DNA of 64,000 nucleotides, taken from the NCBI GenBank assembly GCA_002491905.1, contig DKWV01000001.1, forward strand, positions 113,719 to 177,718, written 5' to 3'. The translations under genes were made by a program, and so were the position numbers. The notes under the pieces were generated by a model. The model was not told the DNA's origin and ran no database searches. It saw nothing but the letters and a program-made list of their open reading frames with translations. Positions 44,001 to 52,424 of this stretch are shown here, piece after piece; positions within the stretch are counted from its first letter, which is position 1; each line of letters starts with the position of its first letter. This DNA comes from Lachnospiraceae bacterium UBA7143 (lineage in GTDB: Bacteria > Bacillota > Clostridia > Lachnospirales > Lachnospiraceae).

Positions 44001-44891
44001 CTACTCCGCCGCCAGTGAACGTCTCCACATCAGCCAAATGACAAATGACGGTACCTTGCACAAATACCACAACACTTTTTCCCCGGTTTCCCCCCTCAGT
44101 TCCCCCGCAGACATCCCTGCGAACCTGCCGTAAATCTGGTACAGCAGCATCATTTTCGCTTTCACCTTCATATGGATTGCAGGATCATCCAGATATACCC
44201 GGGAGCGCAGCACCATTCCTCTGGGGGAATGCACCTTCATCCTTCTTCCCGTGTTGGTCAGTCCGCCCTCCAGGTAATCGCAGTAATATATATTTTTATT
44301 GATATGCACCATCTGGTAAGGCCCGGACATTCGCATCCACACCGTATCCTCCGGCATGAATTTTTCACCGGGGAACACGGGAAACGGATATTTCTTTAAA
44401 ATGTCTGTATAAAACACCTCCGCCTTATCGCCGCCAATGCCGCCATTGATCCGCACCTGGGCATAAGATCCTATCAGTTCGTCCGAGGGAAAATAGGCGG
44501 TATTCACCCGCCCGTCCCCGTGACAGCGAAGAAAGCTGTAACCGCACAGTCCCGGCATTCCCCTGTATTTTTCATGGTAAGCCAGAATAGTCTTCACCGC
44601 GTTATCCGGCAGGTAATCATCGCTGTCCACAATAAAAGTAAGTTCCGACCGAATTTCCGCGATGCCTCTGTTTAACGCTGTATGCTTTCCTCCATTTTCC
44701 TGTCTGATATAGCAGATCTCCACATCCTTCTGTCCGTAAGAGGCGAGCAGGGCTTCCGTATCATCTTCACTGCCGTCATCCACCACCAGCCATAGGAAGT
44801 CCTTGTCTGTCTGAGCTTTCAGACTCTCATAGAGTCTCGGCAGATACGCCGCCCTGTTGTACGTAGGTGTCAGAATTGTTATACTGCTCAT
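44001..44891 (-). CDS. GT2-family glycosyltransferase
   Basis: The product is 296 residues. ILTPTYNRAAYLPRLYES, VDDGSEDDT, RQENGGKHTALNRG and the metal motif VDSDDYLP define a GT-A fold of the GT2 family; the C-terminal half is variable. It has no membrane helix except a hydrophobic C-terminal stretch. It overlaps the upstream GT4 gene by 4 bases (ATGA). Sugar specificity is not predictable. Confidence 0.93.
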   Translation of the reverse strand: MSSITILTPTYNRAAYLPRLYESLKAQTDKDFLWLVVDDGSEDDTEALLASYGQKDVEICYIRQENGGKHTALNRGIAEIRSELTFIVDSDDYLPDNAVKTILAYHEKYRGMPGLCGYSFLRCHGDGRVNTAYFPSDELIGSYAQVRINGGIGGDKAEVFYTDILKKYPFPVFPGEKFMPEDTVWMRMSGPYQMVHINKNIYYCDYLEGGLTNTGRRMKVHSPRGMVLRSRVYLDDPAIHMKVKAKMMLLYQIYGRFAGMSAGELRGETGEKVLWYLCKVPSFVIWLMWRRSLAAE

Positions 44892-45943
44892 AAAATTTTC
44901 GCCGCCTCCAAAAAACGCTCCGCGATACTGCCCGGGGAATACCGTTCCCTCACCTTTGCCCCATTTACGGAAAGCCGGCCGGCAAGCTCATCATCACCGG
45001 CGACCCGAAGCATAGCCTCCGCCAGCGCTTTCCGATCCCCCACAGGCACTAACAGGCCACTCTCGTTGTTCTTTATATAGACCCTCGCCCCGCCGATGGG
45101 ACAGTCTGTGGAAATCGTAGGAATCCCCATAGCCAGCGCCTCCAGCATGGAATTGGAAATTCCCTCAAAATCCGAAGAAAGCACAAACATTCTGCTGTCC
45201 GCAATCTCCTCCTTCACCCGCGTAGAAAAGCCATGCCACACAACGTTGTCCCCGATTCCCAACTTCTGCGCGTATGCCTTTAACTTTTCCTCCAGCTCTC
45301 CTTCCCCGTAAATATGAAGCTCATAATCCATCCGTTCCTTTCGGAAATCCGAAAAGGCCTCCAAAAGCAGCGCCTGGTTTTTCTGGCTGTGCAGCCTTCC
45401 CACCGTCACAATCTTTTTTGCCCGTTCCCCCTCGTAACGCGGCGGAATCGCCGCATCAATAGGATTGGGAATAATGACCGCCTTTTTTGCGATAGCCTTT
45501 GGGAAATAGCCGATACCGTCCGCCGTCTGGAATGTAATCACATCAGCCCTCCGATAAGCCCAGTTACGGATTTTTTTCTCCTTACAGCTCTCCGGGCTGT
45601 TTCTCTCAGCCACCAGGAAGGGCCGTTTCATGCCAAGCGTCGCGATGGCAGAAAAAACTGCCCCGTTTACACAGAAGGCAAAAATATGACAGCCCGGATT
45701 CTTCTTAAAATATCTGCGCATATCCCGTATCCGCCCAAGCTGGATCAACGGATTGCCGCCCGACTGGGCGGAAACGGAAAAGTCCTCCACCCTGCTGTCC
45801 AACTCATAAGCGCGCTGATACCCGGCAAACTGCATAATAGCGACCTGAAAACCACGCCTGATATATTCCGCACTCAGAAGAGAGATCACTCTCTCCGTTC
45901 CTCCGCCGGTCATATTCGGAATAATAAATACGATTTTTTCCAT
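44888..45943 (-). CDS. GT4-family glycosyltransferase
   Basis: The product is 351 residues, GT-B fold. NMTGGGTERVISLLSAEY opens the acceptor domain; VGRLHSQKNQALLLEA and SSDFEGISNSMLEALAMG (the E-x7-E region) are GT4 signatures. GAGGAAG favours ATG 45943 over the GTG one codon upstream. First gene of the operon running to 41000. Confidence 0.94.
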   Translation of the reverse strand: MEKIVFIIPNMTGGGTERVISLLSAEYIRRGFQVAIMQFAGYQRAYELDSRVEDFSVSAQSGGNPLIQLGRIRDMRRYFKKNPGCHIFAFCVNGAVFSAIATLGMKRPFLVAERNSPESCKEKKIRNWAYRRADVITFQTADGIGYFPKAIAKKAVIIPNPIDAAIPPRYEGERAKKIVTVGRLHSQKNQALLLEAFSDFRKERMDYELHIYGEGELEEKLKAYAQKLGIGDNVVWHGFSTRVKEEIADSRMFVLSSDFEGISNSMLEALAMGIPTISTDCPIGGARVYIKNNESGLLVPVGDRKALAEAMLRVAGDDELAGRLSVNGAKVRERYSPGSIAERFLEAAKIL

Positions 45944-45978
45944 CACACTTCCTCTTCTATAGCATTTATAATTTAGGC

Positions 45979-45989
45979 TGTGCTATAAT
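45979..45989 (+). promoter_or_regulatory. Extended -10 promoter of the GT2 gene at 46030
   Basis: TGTGC followed by consensus TATAAT. A convincing -35 is not seen, which is usual when the -16 element is strong. Confidence 0.6.
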
Positions 45990-46029
45990 ATGTACATAAG
46001 AAAACTCAGCCCGTAAAGGAGTATACTCC

Positions 46030-47037
46030 ATGCCGTTTTTGAGTATCATTGTTCCTGTATATAATGTAGAAGCCTACCTCTCCGAATGTCTGGACAGCAT
46101 TCTCGCGCAGACATTCACTGACTTCGAAGTTCTTCTCATAGACGACGGCTCCACGGACGGCTCCTCCGCCCTATGTGACGAATATGCCGGGAAAGACAAA
46201 CGCATCCGCTGTTTCCACAAAGAAAACGGCGGCCATATGTCTGCCAGACAGGAAGGCTTCCGACGGGCTGCGGGAGACTATGTGGCTTTCGTGGACAGCG
46301 ACGACTGGACCGCCCCTGTCATGTACGAGCGCATGTGCGGTGCCGCCAAAAAGTCCGGCGCAGACGTAGTATGCTGCAATTACACTGCCGTCGCCCCCGG
46401 GAAACAGATTGAACGTCGGGACGTCTGCGAACCTGGTTTTTATAACCGCCGCAGGCTGGAAGAGCAGGTCTATCCGGTCATGCTCTATTCCGGCCGTTTC
46501 TTCCACTACGGAGTCTCCCCCAGCCTCTGCAACAAGCTGTTCCGCAGGACATTGTTTGAAAAGCATCTGTTCCGCGTCCCGCTTTCGCTCAGGCTGGGAG
46601 AGGACGGTCTGGCCGTTTACGGCTGTCTGCTGGAAGCCTCCTCGGCCTGTTTCCTTTCGGAATCCTTCTATTATTATAGAAGCAACGGCGGCTCCCTCAC
46701 CCACAACATGGATGAAGGGCGGCTTATGGAAAACCGCCTGCTCTTTGATACCTACGACAGGCTGACCGACCTTGCCGCGCATCCCTGCATGGAAAAACAG
46801 CTTCTATATTACTATACCTATCAGTGTCTCCTGACCTTCCCGCCCGTATTCCGCGCGATGCAGAGCACCGGCGTCAATTTCAGGAAACTCTTTCTGGAGG
46901 AATGCAGCTATCCGCCTGTCAGACGGGCCTTTCGCGCCGTCAGAATCAGCGACGTTTCCGGGCTTCACAACAAAGCTTATGTCCTCTGCATCCGGCATAG
47001 GCTGTATGGACTGTTCCGTCTTTTTCTGGCACACTGA
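46030..47037 (+). CDS. GT2-family glycosyltransferase
   Basis: The product is 335 residues. IIVPVYNVEAYLSECLDSIL, LIDDGSTDGSS, HKENGGHMSARQEG and VDSDDW are classic GT2 motifs, followed by a C-terminal region of about 200 residues with a Tyr-rich stretch. AAAGGAG precedes ATG. It is monocistronic with its own extended -10 promoter, divergent from the GT4 operon and convergent with the membrane gene at 47067. Specificity unknown. Confidence 0.93.
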   Translation: MPFLSIIVPVYNVEAYLSECLDSILAQTFTDFEVLLIDDGSTDGSSALCDEYAGKDKRIRCFHKENGGHMSARQEGFRRAAGDYVAFVDSDDWTAPVMYERMCGAAKKSGADVVCCNYTAVAPGKQIERRDVCEPGFYNRRRLEEQVYPVMLYSGRFFHYGVSPSLCNKLFRRTLFEKHLFRVPLSLRLGEDGLAVYGCLLEASSACFLSESFYYYRSNGGSLTHNMDEGRLMENRLLFDTYDRLTDLAAHPCMEKQLLYYYTYQCLLTFPPVFRAMQSTGVNFRKLFLEECSYPPVRRAFRAVRISDVSGLHNKAYVLCIRHRLYGLFRLFLAH

Positions 47038-47066
47038 TGCGTATGCCTGTCTCTAAAAGAATCCGC

Positions 47067-48761
47067 TCAGTACGGTTTTTCCCATTTCCCCGTCTGATAA
47101 AACTGCTCACTGGCGTCAATGCCCTGTCTGTCGTCATCCAAAGCGATTGTCCTGTCAAAAAGATTCGTCCGTGTAAAAGCCAGGACAAGCAGACAGACAC
47201 CTAGGACCGCGACAGCCGGCAGAATCCTGCAAAGCCTCCCGCTCCGGCTTGTCCGCAAAGACGGTTTCCCCCTCTTCTCCAGAAATGCTGCCCATTCCGC
47301 CATCCCGCAAACTGCATAGGGAATCAGCAGCACAAAATAAGGTATGGTGTAGGAGGCGCTGGATTCCCAGAACAGATGAAAAAGATATCCTCCCAGAAAA
47401 ACCACGGCTCCCATCAGCTCATAGAAATTCCCCTTTCGCCACCGCAAAAAGAGATAGAGCAGCATCCCAATACAGACCTCCGTCTGCATATAATTGAGCA
47501 GAACCGAAAGCCGTACGCTGCCCCTGCCGTCGATCACACTCTTCAGCCATCCCGGAATCTGCGTCAGCGCTTTCCTGCCCCGGGTGCGGTCCAGACATAT
47601 AAAGGTGGGATCGTTCCACTGAAAGGCCGTCTTCCGCGCCAGAAAGGGCAGCCCTTCGTCCAGCGGATTTTCTGACATCCTTGTCACTATTTCCCGAAGG
47701 TCTTCCAAAGACGCCTGCGTAACCAACTCCGTGTCATAATGGTACTCCCCAAATACATTGCCAATATACCCATTGTAGCCACCCGGTCCAAGCGGCGCCT
47801 CCTGCATCCCCATGACCACCCAGGACAGCATAACCTCTCCCTCCGCCAGCTCCTGCCCCGCGATCCGTTCCACAAGACGGTTGGAAATCTGCGTGCAGCA
47901 GCCCACGCCCAGTCCCATACACAGAGATGCCGCCGCAATATAGCGGTAACGCCGAAGAGCCAGATACCGCTGCGCAAAATAAACTGCCCCCAGGGACAGC
48001 GCCATACCCGGCAGAATACCATACAGATACGTCACATAGAAAGATAACGGCACCCAGACTAAAAGTCCCAAGTACACCGCCGTCTGTAATCCCTTTCTCT
48101 TCTTTTCAAAGCCCTCCATATCCTCCCCGGCGTCTACCCCGAAAACCCCGGAAAGCTTCGCCAGCAAGCCATAAATCACCGCAAGGAAAACCACATTCAC
48201 CAGTTGGAGGCCCACAAAGTTTCCCTCTCCAAAGAGAAAGCTTAAAAGATAGAAGAACAAAACAATCCCCGACTGAAACGGGTAACAGAACAGATACGCC
48301 CCCTCATCAAAAGAAGAGAAATCACCCTGCCGCCACTGCATGGCGATCTCGTACACCTTCGCCGGGTCAGATCCCGGATAGAGCTGCGTCATCCCCACGT
48401 AAGAGGCCGCCAGAATCACGGTAAGCAGGGTCAGTCCCCAGAATATCAGATCGCCGCGGGCCACCCTACCTCCTTCCCCGCCGTGCGCGTCCGCATGACC
48501 GTTTCCCCGGGTCCGAAAAGCATTCCACATCTTCCGGCCGGCCAGCAGCGCCGCCGTCAAAAGAGCGAATACCAGCAGATGGCGCAGAGGGCTGTCCGCT
48601 ATATTCAGAGTTCTCTCCTGCTCACTTCCGTCTTCCAGAAAGATCCTGCCTACAAAACTAGTGCTGAAAATACTGTGCAGAAGCAGAAGCAACACCGCCC
48701 CCGCAAGCAGCAGCCGGATCACGCCGTTGACGGTCCGGTAAAATAAATGATCCCGATTCAT
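47067..48761 (-). CDS. GT39/ArnT-like polytopic membrane protein, possibly internally deleted
   Basis: The product is 564 residues. YPGSDPAKVYEIA after the first helices has the Asp of GT-C enzymes, and FQWNDPTFICLDRTRG is a motif I associate with mannosyltransferase-like membrane proteins. After ALRRYRYIAAASLCMGLGVG the chain runs straight into the extracytoplasmic segment QISNRLVERIAGQEL. The two or so helices I would expect between them are not there, so an in-frame deletion is possible. It has GGAGGAG and a promoter at 48780-48808, and is monocistronic. Likely a lipid-linked sugar transferase if functional. Confidence 0.75.
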   Translation of the reverse strand: MNRDHLFYRTVNGVIRLLLAGAVLLLLLHSIFSTSFVGRIFLEDGSEQERTLNIADSPLRHLLVFALLTAALLAGRKMWNAFRTRGNGHADAHGGEGGRVARGDLIFWGLTLLTVILAASYVGMTQLYPGSDPAKVYEIAMQWRQGDFSSFDEGAYLFCYPFQSGIVLFFYLLSFLFGEGNFVGLQLVNVVFLAVIYGLLAKLSGVFGVDAGEDMEGFEKKRKGLQTAVYLGLLVWVPLSFYVTYLYGILPGMALSLGAVYFAQRYLALRRYRYIAAASLCMGLGVGCCTQISNRLVERIAGQELAEGEVMLSWVVMGMQEAPLGPGGYNGYIGNVFGEYHYDTELVTQASLEDLREIVTRMSENPLDEGLPFLARKTAFQWNDPTFICLDRTRGRKALTQIPGWLKSVIDGRGSVRLSVLLNYMQTEVCIGMLLYLFLRWRKGNFYELMGAVVFLGGYLFHLFWESSASYTIPYFVLLIPYAVCGMAEWAAFLEKRGKPSLRTSRSGRLCRILPAVAVLGVCLLVLAFTRTNLFDRTIALDDDRQGIDASEQFYQTGKWEKPY

Positions 48762-48779
48762 GGCTCCTCCACTATTTTT

Positions 48780-48808
48780 CTTATATCGTACTACATTTTC
48801 TGCTTGAA
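48780..48808 (-). promoter_or_regulatory. SigA promoter of the GT39-like gene
   Basis: On the minus strand TTCAAG, 17 bp, TATAAG. The -35 lies in the loop of a 10-bp hairpin, 48796-48821. Confidence 0.5.
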
Positions 48809-48817
48809 GGAAAGCAG

Positions 48818-48860
48818 AAAAGGGACCTCCTCCTGTGCCATACAGGATTTGACCCCTTTT
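48818..48860 (-). terminator. Terminator of the small-protein/HD unit
   Basis: On the minus strand AAAAGGG and CCCTTTT close an outer stem, with TCCTGT/ACAGGA inside around ATGGC. It follows the stop of the gene at 48887 by about 27 bases and can work in both directions. Confidence 0.6.
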
Positions 48861-48886
48861 GATCTCACACTCATAAAATTACAAGA

Positions 48887-49252
48887 CTATATACCTAAGG
48901 CCTGCAAGGAATTTTCGCTTATAAATGCCAGGAGCATATCCAAAGACAAATAACCCCTGAATAACTCTCTCAGTTCGTCCGTCGTCCTGCCCTCCCGCAA
49001 TGCAATGCATTTTTCCTGCCGAGCATTCATCCTTACCTCAAAAAAATCTGAATAATCATGAAGAAACGCTTTTGTCCTCTCTTTAGAGACAATCAAAACA
49101 GCCTCTTCATTCTTTGCATTCAATGTCTCGATTACAACCGCACCATAATGATTCAACTGTTTGTACGTCACTTCACGATTATTCTCGTCGTTATCAACCA
49201 GTTCAATCAACGCATTGGCCACCAAATCCTCTATGCCGATTCTGATACTCAT
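48887..49252 (-). CDS. Small protein of unknown function next to HD phosphohydrolase
   Basis: The product is 121 residues, mixed alpha/beta, acidic at the N-terminus, with no recognised motif, signal or membrane segment. GAGGTGGG precedes ATG 49252; the frame extends to 49333 without a site. It starts 84 bases after the HD protein stop and shares its strand and AT-rich composition, so the two probably form one unit. It could be an accessory or regulatory subunit; I see nothing to test that. Confidence 0.7.
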   Translation of the reverse strand: MSIRIGIEDLVANALIELVDNDENNREVTYKQLNHYGAVVIETLNAKNEEAVLIVSKERTKAFLHDYSDFFEVRMNARQEKCIALREGRTTDELRELFRGYLSLDMLLAFISENSLQALGI

Positions 49253-49336
49253 ATCCCACCTCGTATTCCCATTCCATGCTCTAGTTATATTATATCCAAA
49301 TACATTACCCTGTATATAGGCAAAAGTAACCAAACT

Positions 49337-51010
49337 TTACCCGCCCTTATTGTTTGCAATATTAGCAAGCCCCGCGGCCAGAGCTTCTGCGTCAATTATG
49401 CCCTTTGAATCCTTATCTTCTTTCCGCCTGTAAAACAGGTAGAAAAACTTGTCCTTCTCCGTCTTTTCCACACTCATCGTATTTACAATTTTTCCAAACA
49501 TATCAACATGACTTCTGTCAGGGAACAGAATCGGTAACTGTGCAAATTCCTCTTTCATGAATCCGCTGTTAAACTGATCTGCGTTTAAAATCAGCAAATC
49601 AAAATCCACCTTGCTCTTTGTTGCTATCTCTTCCATGCATTCAAGTACTTTTAAATGCGCTTTGACCGTTTTCAGGTGATTGGTAACCTCTTTCTTATTC
49701 TTTTTCCCGCCGCTCTTTAGTTCGGCTTCCGCCTTACTGATCTCATTTTTGCAGGCATCTATCGTCGAATAGTCAATCGTATCTTTTCCCGTTATATTGA
49801 GAACATACTGCGACAGATCATTAATCTCTTTCTCAATATAATTCATAATTTCGCTGTTTTCTCCAACTCTGCGGTAAAACAGGCTTCGATATTCCGCCTC
49901 CGACTTCCATACCGGATGTCTGCGTTTTTGTCTATTAAAATATTCCTTCGTCGTCTCATCTGAGCATACATTTTTCATCAGATATATCAGATCATCATCA
50001 GCCAGCAGCGAAATATGTGTGTTCCCATCCAGTTGATTTCCCTCCTCCGTCAACGTTTCATACGAGAACAGGCCGTGTTCTGCCTTGGAAAAATAACGAT
50101 TAACCTGACCTATCGCGTGTTTCAATATATACCCCTCGTACTGTACCACCGGATGGTTCTGTATCCAATGTCTCTCTGCATCATGTGCAAAAACAACATT
50201 CTGAATCACGCTGAGAGCGGATTTATGAAAAACCAGCTTCCAGGAATCATCATCTTCGTCTTTCCACAAACAGATCGCTCCCAGCAGTCTGACATAATCG
50301 ATCTGCACCGTATCAAATCCCGTTATATACGCATCACGAATCAGATAGTCCAGCTTGTCCACATCTATCACATCTGCGTTCAGTAACCGTATCAGACAAT
50401 TCCAGATATCCTGATTCTCATTTAAATCACTATAACAGTACCCCGTAATACATCTGGCAAAAAAGGAACGCTCTTTGGCATCTTTAAACAAGTCTGGAAA
50501 CATCTTCAACGCAACGATCGCACTCATGATCTCATGAGGCTTTGCCTGCTCAAATCCCTCGTTTTTGTTTCTAACATCATTCTCGAACCCAGAATCCTCT
50601 ACCACTTCTATAAGCATATTATGCAGATCGCGATATCGGTTTGCACCTTCTTCCTTCAAATTTAAAAAATAATTCTCGCCTGTATGGGAAAACGGTGCAT
50701 GACCCACATCATGGAGAAGGCATGCCAGCAAAAAAATATCTCCATATCTGTCCAGGCTTCTCAGTGATTTAAGCTCCGCCTGCTGCTCAATAGATTTGCA
50801 TATTGCCTTATAGGCAATCTTCCCCAGATGGTATACCCCCAGCGAATGAATAAAACGATTGTGCACCGCAGCGGAATAAAGCGGCGCATAACTGGTCTGC
50901 ACGATATTACGCAGACGTTGAAACGTCGGCGTATCAACCACATCATGCATAATTGTCTCATCAATCTTTATATAACCGTATATAGGATCTTTTAAGTTCT
51001 TTTCCGCCAT
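49337..51010 (-). CDS. HD-domain phosphohydrolase (dGTPase/SAMHD1-like, COG1078 type)
   Basis: The product is 557 residues. HNRFIHSLGVYHLG, LLHDVGHAPFSHTGE (the HD pair) and the downstream DKLDYLIRDA Asp give the complete metal set H...HD...D. The C-terminal half has a helical region with Lys/Glu-rich coiled segments. Relatives hydrolyse dNTPs or other nucleotides, and some act in phage defence. ATG 51010 is chosen; GAGG lies 11 bases upstream, and the frame runs to 51076. It is divergent from an XRE regulator, with two palindromes in the shared spacer. Confidence 0.88.
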   Translation of the reverse strand: MAEKNLKDPIYGYIKIDETIMHDVVDTPTFQRLRNIVQTSYAPLYSAAVHNRFIHSLGVYHLGKIAYKAICKSIEQQAELKSLRSLDRYGDIFLLACLLHDVGHAPFSHTGENYFLNLKEEGANRYRDLHNMLIEVVEDSGFENDVRNKNEGFEQAKPHEIMSAIVALKMFPDLFKDAKERSFFARCITGYCYSDLNENQDIWNCLIRLLNADVIDVDKLDYLIRDAYITGFDTVQIDYVRLLGAICLWKDEDDDSWKLVFHKSALSVIQNVVFAHDAERHWIQNHPVVQYEGYILKHAIGQVNRYFSKAEHGLFSYETLTEEGNQLDGNTHISLLADDDLIYLMKNVCSDETTKEYFNRQKRRHPVWKSEAEYRSLFYRRVGENSEIMNYIEKEINDLSQYVLNITGKDTIDYSTIDACKNEISKAEAELKSGGKKNKKEVTNHLKTVKAHLKVLECMEEIATKSKVDFDLLILNADQFNSGFMKEEFAQLPILFPDRSHVDMFGKIVNTMSVEKTEKDKFFYLFYRRKEDKDSKGIIDAEALAAGLANIANNKGG

Positions 51011-51036
51011 ATATACACATACCTCAACATATTTGA

Positions 51037-51062
51037 TACAATATATTGTACTACATATGTAG
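51037..51062. promoter_or_regulatory. Two abutting palindromes, candidate operators
   Basis: TACAATATATTGTA (51037-51050) and CTACATATGTAG (51051-51062) are perfect palindromes placed end to end, between the divergent HD and XRE genes. They sit where the HD gene promoter should be. Confidence 0.55.
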
Positions 51063-51222
51063 GCCCCCTGCAACAATTACCGACGCTTTTCACTGCAATT
51101 CATTGTTTTTCAACAGTTTTCTTTTCTATTTGTAGTTTCTCGGTTACAATTTTTCGTTGTGTGATAGCATTTATAACAACAATTTTGTCAATGCTGATAC
51201 AGGAAAGGAACTTAATCAGGAA

Positions 51223-51570
51223 ATGAAGGAACTGCACATCATTATCCGGGATTTGCGGGAAGACCGGGATCTTAAACAGAAAACCGTCGCGGAATATCTG
51301 GGCATATCGCAGCAGACTTACTCCAATTACGAAAACGGCCGCCGCGATATTCCGCTTTGGGCCGTTTTAAAGCTTTCAGAGTATTATAAGGTCAGCACCG
51401 ACTATCTCCTAGGCACAGATACCAGCTATCTGGGCAGTTCAAACCTGAGCCGGAAATATCTGGGCGACGTTACCATGCACGATGTACTCTTCCGCATCCA
51501 GAAGCTGGACAACGAAAAGCGCCGTGAACTGCTGCAGTTTATCCGGTTTCTGGGGGAAAAAGAATCATGA
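51223..51570 (+). CDS. XRE-family helix-turn-helix regulator
   Basis: The product is 115 residues. IIRDLREDRDLKQKTVAEYL, then GISQQTYSNYENGRR and WAVLKLSEYYKVSTDYLLG form a standard HTH_3 domain. A C-terminal extension of about 40 residues (MHDVLFRIQKLDNEKRRELL) looks like a dimerisation helix. ATG 51223 is the only ATG start; a TTG at 51157 would be a longer alternative. It is divergent from the HD gene and probably regulates it or itself. It ends 3 bases before the convergent LRR gene. Confidence 0.88.
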   Translation: MKELHIIIRDLREDRDLKQKTVAEYLGISQQTYSNYENGRRDIPLWAVLKLSEYYKVSTDYLLGTDTSYLGSSNLSRKYLGDVTMHDVLFRIQKLDNEKRRELLQFIRFLGEKES

Positions 51571-51573
51571 ATG

Positions 51574-52350
51574 TCAATGCGTTTCCTTCCCTTCATACAC
51601 CACCTGCGTACTGTCCTCAAAAGCTCCTTCACCCAGCATCACTTCCGTCTGAGGAAGCGTAATCTGCTGCAAACTCCGGCATCCTTCAAATGCATGTGCG
51701 CCGATAGAAGTCAGCTCACTGTCCGCCGTTTCCCTGATCTGTACCGTCTGCAGCTTCGCATCTCCCTTAAAAGCTGTATCGCCGATAACCGCCACGGTCT
51801 TCGGTATGGAAAGCTGCGTCATAGCCGTACAACCTTCAAACGCCCCGGCGCCTATTTCATTTACCGTGGAAGGCAGATAGACGCTCTTTAAGCCTGTACA
51901 GCCTTTAAAGCTCCCCTCCTCCACTGTCGTTATACCCGCAGGCAGCTTCACATAGGTAATAAGCCTGCTGCCGCTGAAAACATCCGCGGCAACGGACGTA
52001 TACTTTTCGCCTTCCTCCGGCTGTCTCAGTTCCACATTGCCCTCAAACGCTACAGCTTCCGACATTTTCTCCCCGTCCGTGTCAGTCCCTTTCCACCTGA
52101 CCGCCTTGAGGATCCCGTCCTCCACCTCATAGACATACTGCTGGGAAACATTCGCATCATAAGTCACTCTCATGCCGGTATAGTCCGTAAAGCTTACAAT
52201 TCTGCTCACATCGGCCTCAGGCTCTGCACTGGCGCTGTCTGTCTCAGCCAGCTGCGTGTCCACCCCCGGCTCTGCGGCAAGAATCACCCCGTTCCCGCTT
52301 ACCATCAGGCCAACCGTCAGCAGTAATGCAGCCGCACTTCTTTTCTTCAT
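51574..52350 (-). CDS. Short secreted BspA-type leucine-rich-repeat protein
   Basis: The product is 258 residues. A signal peptide (about 1-26) is followed by an acidic segment, a beta-rich module starting SFTDYTGMRVTYDAN, and four or so LRR_5 repeats from about residue 120 (SGSRLITYVKLP, KGCTGLKSVYLP, EGCTAMTQLSIP and EGCRSLQQITLP units). The signal peptide and the first module closely match those of the giant protein at 52425-57491, so it is a paralogue or cut-down copy. There is no membrane or wall anchor. Function: surface or secreted binding protein, ligand unknown. Confidence 0.85.
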   Translation of the reverse strand: MKKRSAAALLLTVGLMVSGNGVILAAEPGVDTQLAETDSASAEPEADVSRIVSFTDYTGMRVTYDANVSQQYVYEVEDGILKAVRWKGTDTDGEKMSEAVAFEGNVELRQPEEGEKYTSVAADVFSGSRLITYVKLPAGITTVEEGSFKGCTGLKSVYLPSTVNEIGAGAFEGCTAMTQLSIPKTVAVIGDTAFKGDAKLQTVQIRETADSELTSIGAHAFEGCRSLQQITLPQTEVMLGEGAFEDSTQVVYEGKETH

Positions 52351-52396
52351 CGTTTCTCCACCCTCTCCTCACCCCTGATTTTCGGGGAATAGCACA

Positions 52397-52415
52397 GCGG
52401 CCGGAAACCGGCCGC
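52397..52415 (-). other. GC-rich hairpin between the two LRR genes
   Basis: A perfect 8-bp stem GCGGCCGG/CCGGCCGC with a 3-base loop lies 10 bases after the stop of the giant LRR gene. No T-run follows, so it may stabilise the message or attenuate rather than terminate. Confidence 0.55.
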
Positions 52416-52424
52416 CGCATTGCG

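Noticed and set aside
51157..51222. TTG start extending the XRE regulator by 22 residues
   Set aside because: No ribosome site precedes it and the extra residues are not part of the HTH fold; ATG 51223 preferred.
48887..51570. Toxin-antitoxin or prophage remnant
   Set aside because: The HD protein is of a phosphohydrolase family and no phage, integrase or att-like repeats are visible.
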